From Selenomonadales bacterium OttesenSCG-928-I06 (lineage in GTDB: Bacteria > Bacillota > Negativicutes > Sporomusales > Sporomusaceae), in assembly GCA_030266395.1 (NCBI GenBank), contig JAJDHX010000006.1, positions 1 through 47,946 of the forward strand: a DNA stretch of 47,946 nt, given 5' to 3'. Position 1 is the stretch's first letter, and each line of letters opens with the position of its first letter. The notes beneath the pieces were generated by a model, which worked only from the letters and a program-made list of their open reading frames with translations, ran no database searches and was not told the DNA's origin. Below, piece by piece: positions 27,649 to 36,802 of the stretch. A program made the translations under genes and the position numbers.

Positions 27649-27797
27649 GGTGGAAGTATTGGTTAGATAAAACAGTTAGTTTTTTTGTGGTGGAGAAACT
27701 TCATTTGTTTTATCGGTAGTGGTAGTGGTGGTGAAAAAACAATGGCCCTCTCTTTTGATCGGAAAAAAGGAGAGATTAGGCCATTGTTTTTTTGTCT
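27649..27797 (+). ncRNA. Small RNA or attenuator leader, about 145 nt
   Basis: It has a near-consensus promoter just upstream and a strong intrinsic terminator at 27734-27793 (ACAATGGCC/GGCCATTGT with an inner CTCTC/GAGAG stem and seven T residues). The 5' part can form AAAACA/TGTTTT around GGTGGAG and carries the G/T-rich repeats GGTAGTGGTAGTGGTGGTG. No start codon with a ribosome binding site is visible. It ends about 100 bases before the UPF0173 gene on the same strand, so it is either an independent small RNA or a leader that terminates ahead of that gene. No known riboswitch class recognised. Confidence 0.55.
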
Positions 27798-27895
27798 ATT
27801 TTTATCAATGAAAAACAAAGCCTGTAAAAAGGATTTTTAAAATAAAAAAAGAAAATATATCCAGTAGAAAAGTAAACGAGAAGGGAGTTTCGCAA

Positions 27896-28567
27896 ATGCC
27901 TAATTTAAAATATTTAGGACATTCTTGTTTTTTGCTTTCTGCAAATAACATCAAAATTATATTTGACCCTTTTTTAACAGGAAATCCTGCAAATATTATG
28001 CAAGCAAATGAGGTTAATCCTAATTATATTTTAGTCTCTCATGCTCATGGAGACCATTTAGGTGACGGTATTGAAATAGCAAAAAGAACTGGCGCCACAG
28101 CTATTTCTACTTTTGAAGTAGCAAATTTATTTATTGAAGAAGGTTGCAACGCACATGGAATGCATCTTGGTGGAAAGTATAATTTTGATTTCGGTTCTGT
28201 CAAGATAGTTCCTGCTTTTCATGGCTCCGGAGTAGCCGGCGGCCATGCTTGTGGTTTTGTAGTTGATTTCTTTGGCACAAAAATATATTTTGCAGGTGAT
28301 ACTTGTCTGTTTGGCGATATGATGCTAATAGGCAAACTTGGTATTGAATACGCACTTATACCTATTGGCGATAATTTTACTATGGGACCTGAAGATGCAC
28401 TAAGTGCTGTTAAGTTGATTCACCCTAAAGTTGTAATCCCAATGCATTACAATACTTGGCCGCTTATTGCTCAAGATCCAAAAGCATTTGAAGAAAAGAT
28501 AAATTCTTTTTGCACCACAAAAGTTGAAATCATGAATCCTGGTGATAATTTAGATATTATATTTTAA
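27896..28567 (+). CDS. UPF0173 metal-dependent hydrolase (MBL fold)
   Basis: 223 residues, the usual size. The metallo-beta-lactamase-fold motif is SHAHGDHLGDG (HxHxDH type), with later metal ligands in PAFHG, FAGDT and PMHYNTWP. The physiological substrate of UPF0173/YtkL proteins is not established. GGGAG precedes the ATG. It may be read from a promoter after the upstream terminator, or by readthrough of the leader RNA described before it. Confidence 0.93.
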   Translation: MPNLKYLGHSCFLLSANNIKIIFDPFLTGNPANIMQANEVNPNYILVSHAHGDHLGDGIEIAKRTGATAISTFEVANLFIEEGCNAHGMHLGGKYNFDFGSVKIVPAFHGSGVAGGHACGFVVDFFGTKIYFAGDTCLFGDMMLIGKLGIEYALIPIGDNFTMGPEDALSAVKLIHPKVVIPMHYNTWPLIAQDPKAFEEKINSFCTTKVEIMNPGDNLDIIF

Positions 28568-28599
28568 AACAGAAGAATCATTTGAATTTTAAGCAAACT

Positions 28600-28637
28600 A
28601 AAAAATCGACAAGCCTTAAACGGTTTGTCGATTTTTG
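28600..28637. terminator. Bidirectional terminator
   Basis: AAAAATCGACAAGCC pairs with GGTTTGTCGATTTTT around a six-base loop. It serves the convergent UPF0173 and sepF genes. Confidence 0.9.
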
Positions 28638-28650
28638 TATGTATTTTTAA

Positions 28651-29124
28651 TTAAAAAGCTTGATCAAATCTGTTTTCTAAATCTTTTTCTCTTCTATAAC
28701 CGGCAGATTCTGAATATGAAAACATGTTTTTATCAAATTCAACGCCTTTATAAGCATAAACAACTGTAAGTTCAGCTATTCTTTGTACAGTTCCTTCAAG
28801 AAGATAACAAACTCCATTCATAAAATCAGCTATTCTTCTTTGAGTTCCCATATCAACTTCAGAGTAATCGATAATTAATAAATAATTAGAATTTAAATAG
28901 TCCGCGCATTTCTTTACATCATCAAATTCTCTGACTCTTTCGACCATTATTTTAAGCGCCGGTCCATCTGTCCGTGTTTGCCCTTTTAGTTGATTCTTTC
29001 TACTTAGACGCTCAGTCCTCTGATAGTCTCTAATTGACGTTAGGTTTTTATCATCTTTATTAACTTGATCATCTTCTACAGGTAAGAAAAAATTAACTAG
29101 TTTATCAAATACAGGAACACCCAT
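28651..29124 (-). CDS. sepF: Cell division protein SepF
   Basis: 157 residues. An N-terminal amphipathic helix (GVPVFDKLVNFFLP) for membrane binding, a charged linker to about residue 55, and the SepF core about 55-138 (IMVERVREFDDVKKCADYL, VDMGTQRRIADFMNGVCYLL, GTVQRI). SepF anchors and bundles FtsZ. I start at 29124 because GGGAGG is seven bases upstream and the membrane helix then lies at the very N-terminus; an ATG at 29139 is in frame but overlaps that ribosome binding site. Monocistronic, away from the usual ylm cluster. Confidence 0.95.
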   Translation of the reverse strand: MGVPVFDKLVNFFLPVEDDQVNKDDKNLTSIRDYQRTERLSRKNQLKGQTRTDGPALKIMVERVREFDDVKKCADYLNSNYLLIIDYSEVDMGTQRRIADFMNGVCYLLEGTVQRIAELTVVYAYKGVEFDKNMFSYSESAGYRREKDLENRFDQAF

Positions 29125-29387
29125 CACATCGCCTCCCATAAAATCAACAAAATAAGCATATTGTTGAATCCTTTCGGCATAATTCGAGGAATTCCTGCTA
29201 AATTTTTAAAAAATTTAAAAATTTATCCATTTTTTTTACTTTTTCCCTGTTTTTTAGTCAAAATACCACAAAAATCAACAACAAATCACACTTTTACAAT
29301 TTAAAATTTTTATGAATTTGAATTAACAAAAAACCAAAACAAGGCGACCGAAGACTCTCCATACAAAATCCTACTACCACCAAGCCG

Positions 29388-29514
29388 AAAAAATCATGAG
29401 AAGTATGCAGATGCAAGGCGGATTAAATTTCTGAGGACAGGAGTGTACTTTCTGTACTCGACTGATCTCAGAAATTTAACCAACGTAGCAGGTGCGTGCT
29501 TATCATGATTTTTT
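29388..29514. repeat. Nested palindromic repeat, copy D1
   Basis: 127 bp, nearly identical to copy A: outer AAAAAATCATGAG and TCATGATTTTTT, inner TTAAATTTCTGAG stem and GAGTGTAC tip. It is preceded by CTACTACCACCAAGCC, much like the CTACTACCACTCAGCC before the full B copy, so the mobile or duplicated unit may extend further left. The 250 bases before it (29140-29387) are A/T-rich and hold no gene; sepF's promoter should be there. Confidence 0.85.
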
Positions 29515-29641
29515 CAAAAACACACGAGAAGTATGCATATACTGCGTTGGTTAAAAAATCCAGACCAGTTACGTACTCAAGTACGCGCCTGCCCTGGATT
29601 TTTATTCTGCCTTGTATCTGAACATTTATCGTATGTTTTTG
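29515..29641. repeat. Nested palindromic repeat, copy D2 (inverted)
   Basis: Immediately joined to D1 in the opposite orientation. Outer arms AAAAACACACGAGAAG and TTATCGTATGTTTTT, inner stem AAAAAATCCAGACCAG with CTGCCCTGGATTTTT-type partner, tip ACGTACTCAAGTACG. Its stem sequence differs from D1 on both arms while still pairing. Its right end touches the typA stop codon (29642-29644). Confidence 0.8.
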
Positions 29642-31459
29642 TTATGCATTTCTACCTAATTTGTTCACTTTACCTCTATCCTGGCGATTTAATACCGCCT
29701 TTCTAAGTCTAATATTTTTAGGGGTAATTTCCACTAATTCATCATCATTTATATATTCTAAAGCTTGTTCTAAACTTAAAACACGAGGTGGGGTCAGTCT
29801 AATTGCATCATCAGAGCCGCTTGCTCTCATATTTGTAACATGTTTTTTCTTGCAAGGATTCACATCCATATCTATGTCACGAGTGTTTTCGCCAACTATC
29901 ATACCTTCGTAAACTTCTTCACCTGGAGAAATAAACATTACACCGCGATCTTCCAAACCTGCTATGCCGTAACCTGTAGTTTCTCCTGCTGCAAAAGCTA
30001 CAAGAGCACCTCTTGATCTGCCTTGTATTTCTCCTTTTACAGGTGCGTAGCCATGAAAGATGTGGTTCATTATTCCCGTACCTTTAGTATCTGTTAAGAA
30101 ATTGGAACGAAAACCAATAAGACCTCTAGCCGGAATAATAAATTCCAGACGAAGATATCCTGCATTTTCGATCATGTTCACCAACTCTGCTTTTCTGGCT
30201 CCCAAAGCTTCCATTACAGGACCCATATATTCTTGTGGTACATCAACTGTCAAAAACTCTAAAGGCTCTGATAATACTCCGTCTATTTGTTTTAAAATTA
30301 CTTTTGGTTTGCCTACTTCAAGTTCATAGCCTTCTCGACGCATTGTTTCGATAAGTACTGATAAATGAAGTTCGCCGCGACCTGCAACTTCAAAGGAATC
30401 TGTGTTTTCTGTTTCTTTTACTCTTAAGCTAACATTTGTTTCAGCCTCTTTAAAAAGTCTTGCTCTGAGGTGACGAGAAGTTACAAATTCGCCTTCTTTA
30501 CCGGCAAAAGGACTTGTGTTTACTGCAAATCTCATTGATAAGGTAGGTTCATCTATACTAATTGTAGGTAAAAATTCAGGGTTATCAACATCACAGATAG
30601 TATCACCTATTGTAACGTCATCTAAACCGGTAATTGCTATGATGTCTCCGATAGCTGCTTCTTTTACTTCTACTCTATTTAAACCTTCATATAAATAGAG
30701 TCTGCTTATTTTGCCGTTAATTGTTCCGGCACTATTGGCAATAACTATATTCTGACCACCTGCTATTTTACCTCTAACTACTCTGCCTATGACAATTTTA
30801 CCAACATAGTCATCATAGTCTAAAGTTGTGACCATAGCTTGCAGAGGTGCATCTATATCTCCTTCTGGAGCAGGTATTTTCTCAAGCAGACATTCAAATA
30901 ACGGAATAAGGTTATCATTGTCTTCTTCTAAACTATTTTTAGCAAGACCTGATCTTGCTGAAGCGTATATTATAGGAAAGTCTAATTGTTCATCATTTGC
31001 TTCCAGTTCAATAAATAAATCTAATACTTCATCTACTACCTCTTGAGGGCGAGCATCTGAACGGTCTATTTTGTTTATTACAACTATTACTTTAAGTTTT
31101 TGAGCAAGAGCTTTCTTAAGTACATATTTAGTCTGAGGCATAGGACCTTCAAATGAATCTACCAATAAAAGTGCTCCGTCAACCATGTTCATTACGCGTT
31201 CAACTTCACCGCTGAAGTCAGCATGTCCCGGAGTATCAACTACATTTATTTTAGTGTCTTTGTACATTATTGCTGTATTTTTAGACAAAATTGTAATGCC
31301 ACGTTCTCTTTCCAGATCATTAGAGTCCATAACTCTTTCCGCTACTTGTTCGTTTGAACGAAAAATACCACTTTGTTTGAGCATAGCGTCTACTAAAGTG
31401 GTTTTTCCGTGATCAACGTGGGCAATAATAGCAATATTTCTTAAATCATTACGAATCAT
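29642..31459 (-). CDS. typA: Ribosome-associated GTPase TypA/BipA
   Basis: 605 residues, the normal length. GTPase motifs: G1 AHVDHGKTT, G2 RGITILSKN, G3 VDTPGHADFSGEV, G4 NKIDRSDA, then EF-G-like domains II, III and V and the TypA C-terminal domain. It binds the ribosome under stress and aids 50S maturation. The ATG at 31459 has GGAGG nine bases upstream; the frame is open further but without a ribosome binding site. A palindromic repeat abuts its stop codon. Confidence 0.97.
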   Translation of the reverse strand: MIRNDLRNIAIIAHVDHGKTTLVDAMLKQSGIFRSNEQVAERVMDSNDLERERGITILSKNTAIMYKDTKINVVDTPGHADFSGEVERVMNMVDGALLLVDSFEGPMPQTKYVLKKALAQKLKVIVVINKIDRSDARPQEVVDEVLDLFIELEANDEQLDFPIIYASARSGLAKNSLEEDNDNLIPLFECLLEKIPAPEGDIDAPLQAMVTTLDYDDYVGKIVIGRVVRGKIAGGQNIVIANSAGTINGKISRLYLYEGLNRVEVKEAAIGDIIAITGLDDVTIGDTICDVDNPEFLPTISIDEPTLSMRFAVNTSPFAGKEGEFVTSRHLRARLFKEAETNVSLRVKETENTDSFEVAGRGELHLSVLIETMRREGYELEVGKPKVILKQIDGVLSEPLEFLTVDVPQEYMGPVMEALGARKAELVNMIENAGYLRLEFIIPARGLIGFRSNFLTDTKGTGIMNHIFHGYAPVKGEIQGRSRGALVAFAAGETTGYGIAGLEDRGVMFISPGEEVYEGMIVGENTRDIDMDVNPCKKKHVTNMRASGSDDAIRLTPPRVLSLEQALEYINDDELVEITPKNIRLRKAVLNRQDRGKVNKLGRNA

Positions 31460-31499
31460 AAAGTTTCCTCCCAATATGTACAAAGCATTAATCCACAAA

Positions 31500-31535
31500 A
31501 ATAAGGATGCCTTAGACAAAATTCGCATCCTTTCT
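31500..31535 (-). promoter_or_regulatory. Hairpin in the typA leader
   Basis: On the minus strand AAGGATGC pairs with GCATCCTT across 14 bases and is followed by ATTTTTG, about 45 bases before the typA start. It resembles a weak terminator and could be an attenuator or only a stem near the 5' end of the mRNA. Confidence 0.4.
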
Positions 31536-31639
31536 AACTTATAAATTATATTATATTTGTCTTTAAATGTCAATATAAACAAGATGTTTAATAAGAAAAA
31601 ATTGAATTTGACTTGTTTCTTTTTTAATGGATACTACTT

Positions 31640-31809
31640 AAGCCTTTTTTCTTAATCTTATTAAGCGGCTTTTAACGCTCTCAGTAAAAGAAAAATCACA
31701 GGCAATATACTATAAGTATATCTCCTGCAATTTTTCCGTGTCAGTGTAAAAATAAACCAAAGGAGCTTAGGAGTTAAAATCAAAAATTAAGTATCTGCAT
31801 TTTAACTCC
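31640..31809. other. Inverted repeats downstream of autotransporter 1
   Basis: Between the first autotransporter stop and the typA leader. AGGAGTTAAAAT pairs with ATTTTAACTCCT at 31768-31809, the likely transcript end for the autotransporter although the T run is loose. AAGCC ... GGCTT with an inner CTTAA/TTAAG lies at 31640-31671. Unlike the other two autotransporters, no member of the palindromic repeat family lies here. No gene seen. Confidence 0.5.
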
Positions 31810-31820
31810 TATAAGTCAAC

Positions 31821-34800
31821 TTAAAAACGTCTTACAAATGTCATGCTAAAGTCTTGAGTATCTGACTTAGTACCATATAATCCTGTATAACTTATATGGA
31901 AGTCACTATGTTTGCCTATCGGTGTTCCCCAACCTAAGGTAACTCCCAGGCTATCTCTGTCTTCTGTGCCTGCATAGCTTATAAATCTGCTATCTGTTGG
32001 GTTTGAGTTAAAGTATGCCCAAGCTTTTGGAGTTGTGTCTCCGTATTGCCCTTGCCAGAACAATCCTGCTCTCCAGTATTTGTTTTTATTTTCTTTGGAT
32101 TGTTTTACATAGTCAAAGCCTGCTCTTACTCTATCTATATCGCTGTTTCTGCTATCTAAGCCTAAGCCATATTCTCCTTCGCCGCTTTCTTGATAACCAT
32201 CTACATCTATTTTCATGTATTCATAGTGTACATATGGTCTTATGAAAGAAGTTTCTGATCTTTTGAATTGTTTTGCCAAACCTATAGCAAAGCTTAGAGT
32301 ATCAAAGTCATAGTCTGCATTGTATTTATAGCCGCCGTAATGTCTATCTTGATCAAGGTTTGCCCAACCATAGCCTGCCATATAACTTAGTTCCCAGTTA
32401 TGGTTTAGTTTTGCACCACCATAGACTGCCAGTCTGATGTCATTGCCATCTGCTGAAGCATTTCCGCCATGATAGTCTGGCCAAGATGCTGTTACTGCCA
32501 CGCCCAGGAATTGTTTTTCGCCTATATAGTCGTCATAGCCTAAAGCAAATCCAGGTGTTTTTAGGTTATATCCTGCCATACCACTATGCTGACCCATTTG
32601 GCTAAAGTTATAGAAGCCTGTTCCCCAGAAGTGTCTGTTTTGTTTTTTGATATCGCCAAAAACTCCTTCTTTGTCTGTAAATAAAGCTTTTTGTCTATTG
32701 ATAATTACTTCATCTGTTGGGTTGTGAAGAGCTACTGCTTCTGGAATTCTTGCGATGTATGAACCGCCACGATCTGGATTGTATTTGCCATCTTTGATGT
32801 AAAGACTAAGCAAATCTTTATCTTCGTTCCATTTTGCTTCTACGTTGTAATAGTCGTAAGCACTTATTTCAAGAACGTCAAGCACTCCGTCTGTCGGGCT
32901 GAGTATGCTTGATTCGTTGCTTATGTCAGAGCTGTCCAAAACAAGAACATTATGACGATCGTTATCTTTATCATTGATGCTTGTTACAAATGCTGTATTA
33001 TAGTCTACTCCTACTTGACTTCCTGAGGCTAAAGTTATTGTAGATGCTGAGATTATATGGGCTTCGTCATCTATTGCTAATTGCAGAGCTGAGCCAGATT
33101 CCATAGCAAATTTTGAATCATCCCCCATAATAATATCTCCTCTTTTTACCATAGCATCTGCATCTGTCGCATTTGGATTTGATGTTTGATCTGCTTTGTA
33201 GAGATATAATGTTCCTTCTTTTAAGGAAAACTCAGATGAATCGCCAAGTTCATTGCTACCAGCAAGATACCATGTTCCTTCGCCAGTTTTGGTAATCGTG
33301 CCACCGCTGCCTGTCATCGGATCCAACATATATAAAACTTCATCTGCATCTGGGTCAATGTTTAATGTTCCTGAATTGTAAATTGAGTTTGCTTCTCCAG
33401 CAACAAGATTACCTGTAAATAAGCCTGAGCTTATTGTCATTTTGCCAGCATTTGATATTGCGCCACCTTTAACGTCTGCCTTGTTGCCAAGGAAATATAC
33501 ATCTGTTAAATCGCCTATTTCACTTTCAACATTATTTAATATTGCACCACCAGAATTAGCAGCTTTATTATTGCTAAACGTTACATTTGTTAATGTACCT
33601 ATTTTACTTAAAATTGTAGTACCATAAGAAATGTTGTAGATTGCGCCACCAGAACCGGTAGTTGCTTCATTACCACTAAATGTTACATCTGTTAAGTTTC
33701 CTATTGTATTAGCATAATTGTATATCGCACCACCGGATTTATTGGCTTTGTTGTCAGTAAAACTTACATTTTTAAAATTTCCTATTGTAGCTGAAGTACT
33801 TAATATTGCACCACCAGAGCCAGTAGTTGCTTCATTGTTACTAAAAATTACATTTTCTAAATCACCTATTATGGCATTATCATAATTTAATATTGCACCG
33901 CCATTGACGCCTGCTTTATTACCGTTAAAAGTTACATCTTTTAAAGCACTTATTTCAGCATAATAATAATTCTTTATAGCGCCGCCTTCATTGACTGCTT
34001 CATTGCTGCTGAAAGTTATATTTGTTAAAGCACCTATTGTACTATCATTATTGTAGATTGCACCGCCATCACGACCTGCTGTATTGCTGCTAAAAGTTAC
34101 ATCTGTTAAAGTACCTATTTTACCCCACGAAGTATTGGCTATTGCGCCACCATCAGTGCCTGCTGTATTGCTGCTAAAACCTACATTTGTTAAATTTCCT
34201 ATTCCTTCACTAGGAGAATAAGAGGAACGGTTGAATATTGCACCACCAGAGCCATCAGTTGCTTTATTGCCGCTAAAAGTTACATCTGTTAAAGTGCCTA
34301 TTATGCCAGAAGGATTGTATATTGCACCGCCATCATTTTTTGCTATATTGGCATTAAAACTCACATCTTTTAAAGAAACTATTGTACTATAAGCTGCATT
34401 GAATATTGCACCGCCATTAGCACCAGCTTCATTTCCACTAAAACCTACATTTATTAACGTTCCCAGTGTGCTATCATTGTTGTATATTGCACCACCATCA
34501 GCTTTTGCTGTATTGCTGGTAAAAATTACGTCTGTTAAATTACCTATTATACTCTTATGAGTATTAGAGATAGCTCCACCATTGACAGCAGCTTCATTTT
34601 CGTTAAATCCTACATTTTCCAAATTTCCTATTTTACCGTATCTATAGTTGAATATTGCACCACCAGAACCGGTAGTTGCTTCATTACCATTGAAACTTAC
34701 ATCTGTTAGGTTGCCGATTTTAGCATAATCATGATTGAATATTGCCCCGCCATTAACTCCTGCAATATTGCCGTTAAATCTTGCATTTTCTAAGTTTCCT

Positions 34801-36125
34801 ATTGTGCTATTAAAATAGTTGTAGATTGCACCGCCGCTGGTACCTGCTTCATTGCCGGTAAACTTCACATCTGTTAAGTTTCCTATTACGCCACCAACAT
34901 AATAATTATATATTGCACCGCCATTAGCTCCTGCTTTGTTTCCAGTAAACTTTACACCATCCAGAGCTTCTATTGTAGCATGATAATTATGGATTGCACC
35001 GCCATTACCTGTCGTTGCTTCATTACCGCTAAACTCCACATTTTTTAAAGTTCCCATTTTACTATAATCATAATTATGTATTGCACCGCCATTAATGCCT
35101 GCTTTATTATTGCTAAAAGTTACATCTGTTAAATTACCTATTTTAGAGTAATATTGAGTAAATATTGCACCACCATGCGCTGCTGCTATATTGCTGGTAA
35201 AAGTTACATCTGTTAAATTTCCTATTGTACTATTAGTATCATAATTGTATATCGCACCGCCATAATGTGCTTCATTATTGCTAAATGTTACCTTGTTTAA
35301 ATTTCCTATTATACTACCATTAGTAGAATTGACTATGGCACCGCCTGCGCCATATTCGCCTGTTTTATTGCCACTAAAAGTTACATTTGTTAAATTACCT
35401 ATTTTAGAATTATCAAAATTATATATTGCAGCACCAAAACCACTGGTGCCTACTTCATTGCCGCTAAAAGTTACGTTTTCCAAATTACCTATATTAGAAA
35501 AATAAGAATTGACAATTGCACCGCCACTGCTATAATCACCTGCTTTATTGCCAATGAATTTTACATCTGTTAAATCTCCAATTTCACCATAAACATAATT
35601 ATATATTGCACCACCAAAAGCATTATCGCCTGCTATATTGCCTTCAAAAGTTGCTTCTGATAAATTGCCTATTGTACTATTAAAATTATATATTGCGCCA
35701 CCAAAATTATTGTCGCCTACTTTATTGCCGGTAAAAGTTACTTTTGTCAAATCCCCTATTTCACTAAAATAAGAATTGTATATTGCGCCACCATAATGTG
35801 CGCTGTTATTAATAAAAGTTACATTTGTAAAAGTCCCTATTGTAGCACTTGAAACATTATATACTGCGCCGCCTTCTTGCTCTGAACCATCCTCAAAGCT
35901 TTCATCAGCATAATTTCCCAAAGTGCCTCCATTATTTTCAATTCTGGCATGACTTGCATCTACAAAACCTGCTCCTGCACAACTCAAAAAAATAAGTGCC
36001 GAAATATTTCCGCACAAAATAGCTTTTTTGGTTTTTTTGCCAAGTAGTTTCCCAAGCCAAATGGATCTTTTTTTCTCCGCGGAAAAAGGTAATAAATTAG
36101 TGCTTAAATCAATTTTCTCTTTCAT
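31821..36125 (-). CDS. Autotransporter 1, Pmp-like GGAI/FxxN repeat adhesin
   Basis: 1434 residues. An extended signal region (basic SAEKKRSIWLGKLL then apolar NISALIFLSCAGAGF) is followed by about 29 repeats of 24-28 residues with consensus GGAIYN...IGNLTDVTFSGN (about 60-930), the GGA(I/V) plus FxxN pattern of chlamydial polymorphic membrane proteins, expected to form a beta-helix. Then comes a conserved linker (TITKTGEGTWYLAGSNE, EGTLYLYK) to about 1160, and a 12-strand barrel of about 270 residues ending SMTFVRRF with the terminal Phe typical of BAM substrates. Probable surface adhesin. ATG at 36125 preferred (GAGAGGA 8 bases upstream) over an in-frame GTG at 36131. Confidence 0.93.
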   Translation of the reverse strand: MKEKIDLSTNLLPFSAEKKRSIWLGKLLGKKTKKAILCGNISALIFLSCAGAGFVDASHARIENNGGTLGNYADESFEDGSEQEGGAVYNVSSATIGTFTNVTFINNSAHYGGAIYNSYFSEIGDLTKVTFTGNKVGDNNFGGAIYNFNSTIGNLSEATFEGNIAGDNAFGGAIYNYVYGEIGDLTDVKFIGNKAGDYSSGGAIVNSYFSNIGNLENVTFSGNEVGTSGFGAAIYNFDNSKIGNLTNVTFSGNKTGEYGAGGAIVNSTNGSIIGNLNKVTFSNNEAHYGGAIYNYDTNSTIGNLTDVTFTSNIAAAHGGAIFTQYYSKIGNLTDVTFSNNKAGINGGAIHNYDYSKMGTLKNVEFSGNEATTGNGGAIHNYHATIEALDGVKFTGNKAGANGGAIYNYYVGGVIGNLTDVKFTGNEAGTSGGAIYNYFNSTIGNLENARFNGNIAGVNGGAIFNHDYAKIGNLTDVSFNGNEATTGSGGAIFNYRYGKIGNLENVGFNENEAAVNGGAISNTHKSIIGNLTDVIFTSNTAKADGGAIYNNDSTLGTLINVGFSGNEAGANGGAIFNAAYSTIVSLKDVSFNANIAKNDGGAIYNPSGIIGTLTDVTFSGNKATDGSGGAIFNRSSYSPSEGIGNLTNVGFSSNTAGTDGGAIANTSWGKIGTLTDVTFSSNTAGRDGGAIYNNDSTIGALTNITFSSNEAVNEGGAIKNYYYAEISALKDVTFNGNKAGVNGGAILNYDNAIIGDLENVIFSNNEATTGSGGAILSTSATIGNFKNVSFTDNKANKSGGAIYNYANTIGNLTDVTFSGNEATTGSGGAIYNISYGTTILSKIGTLTNVTFSNNKAANSGGAILNNVESEIGDLTDVYFLGNKADVKGGAISNAGKMTISSGLFTGNLVAGEANSIYNSGTLNIDPDADEVLYMLDPMTGSGGTITKTGEGTWYLAGSNELGDSSEFSLKEGTLYLYKADQTSNPNATDADAMVKRGDIIMGDDSKFAMESGSALQLAIDDEAHIISASTITLASGSQVGVDYNTAFVTSINDKDNDRHNVLVLDSSDISNESSILSPTDGVLDVLEISAYDYYNVEAKWNEDKDLLSLYIKDGKYNPDRGGSYIARIPEAVALHNPTDEVIINRQKALFTDKEGVFGDIKKQNRHFWGTGFYNFSQMGQHSGMAGYNLKTPGFALGYDDYIGEKQFLGVAVTASWPDYHGGNASADGNDIRLAVYGGAKLNHNWELSYMAGYGWANLDQDRHYGGYKYNADYDFDTLSFAIGLAKQFKRSETSFIRPYVHYEYMKIDVDGYQESGEGEYGLGLDSRNSDIDRVRAGFDYVKQSKENKNKYWRAGLFWQGQYGDTTPKAWAYFNSNPTDSRFISYAGTEDRDSLGVTLGWGTPIGKHSDFHISYTGLYGTKSDTQDFSMTFVRRF

Positions 36126-36326
36126 ATTCACATTCCTCTCTAATTATATTTTAAAATGCTATTTATAATGTTTTTTTGTAATTAAAAAATAACTGCTTTT
36201 TGCAATGTGAAAATAATTCACTTAATGCCCATACTTACTGGTTTTACAAAGAATATTTGTAAAAAACAAATCTTTCAATTTAAGCCAAAATATGTTATTA
36301 TAAAAATCAAGAAAAAGACGAACCTT

Positions 36327-36358
36327 AAATTATTGAGCTTCTGCCAAAGCTCAATAAT
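36327..36358. other. Perfect 13-bp hairpin in the autotransporter 1 leader
   Basis: AATTATTGAGCTT and its exact complement enclose CTGCCA. It lies between the predicted minus-strand promoter at 36447-36475 and the autotransporter start, so it would be in a leader of over 300 nt. No immediate T run on either side. The rest of 36126-36420 shows no convincing gene. Confidence 0.5.
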
Positions 36359-36420
36359 TCCGATAAGGCTCTTTTGTTTTTGCGCACATTTTTTTGTTTT
36401 TTTTGTTCGCTTTTGAAACA

Positions 36421-36475
36421 TAACCATCTGGTTACTTTTCGTTATAAATATAACATAACCATTTGGTTAAGTCAA
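36421..36475 (-). promoter_or_regulatory. Operator pair over a promoter facing autotransporter 1
   Basis: Two 14-bp near-palindromes, TAACCATCTGGTTA (36421-36434) and TAACCATTTGGTTA (36456-36469), have centres 35 bp apart. On the minus strand TTGACT, a 17-base spacer TAACCAAATGGTTATGT, and TATATT form a near-consensus promoter, and the second operator fills its spacer. The XRE regulator starts 48 bases to the right. This is the geometry of a repressor controlling a divergent region; the minus promoter would drive autotransporter 1. Confidence 0.7.
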
Positions 36476-36516
36476 TATCTTTTGTAAAAAAATTACGTTA
36501 ACTTTAGGAGGGAGAA

Positions 36517-36741
36517 ATGACTAATTTTAGTAGGCGTCTCTCGAAGTTGCAGAAAGAAAAAAAACTACTAAAAAAAGATATTGCTCAAGCCATTGGTATT
36601 TCTATAATGGCCTATTACAGATACGAAAAGGGAGATAGAGAACCGACAGTATCTGTACTTATTTCTCTGGCAAAACTTTTCGATATTTCTACTGATTATC
36701 TTTTAGGTTTGACTGACGATCCATGTTCACATAAAAAGTAA
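36517..36741 (+). CDS. Small XRE-family (Cro/C1-type) regulator
   Basis: 74 residues, nearly all a single HTH_3 domain: LKKDIAQAIGISIMAYYRYEKGDREPTVSVLISLAKLFDISTDYLLG. The recognition helix would be around ISIMAYYRYEKG. No oligomerisation or ligand domain. AGGAGGG precedes the ATG. Two matching palindromes just upstream are likely its operators, and the divergent target is autotransporter 1, so autoregulation together with control of the adhesin is a reasonable inference. No phage genes are nearby. Confidence 0.92.
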   Translation: MTNFSRRLSKLQKEKKLLKKDIAQAIGISIMAYYRYEKGDREPTVSVLISLAKLFDISTDYLLGLTDDPCSHKK

Positions 36742-36768
36742 ATTTTTTCCTGTCGATGCAATTGTTTT

Positions 36769-36786
36769 ATGTAGTCTAGACTACAT
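36769..36786. promoter_or_regulatory. Perfect 18-bp palindrome
   Basis: ATGTAGTCTAGACTACAT is fully symmetric with no loop, more like a protein-binding site than a terminator. It lies after the XRE gene. No protein can be assigned. Confidence 0.35.
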
Positions 36787-36802
36787 AATTTCCCAAACAA
36801 AA

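Noticed and set aside
31460-31582. N-terminal extension of TypA by 41 residues
   Set aside because: The extension lacks a ribosome binding site, does not resemble TypA, and includes the leader hairpin; the ATG at 31459 has a strong GGAGG.
36207-36416. Plus-strand 69-codon frame upstream of the XRE gene
   Set aside because: A/T-driven open frame covering the leader hairpin; no ribosome binding site; composition is Lys/Phe/Ile rich as expected by chance.
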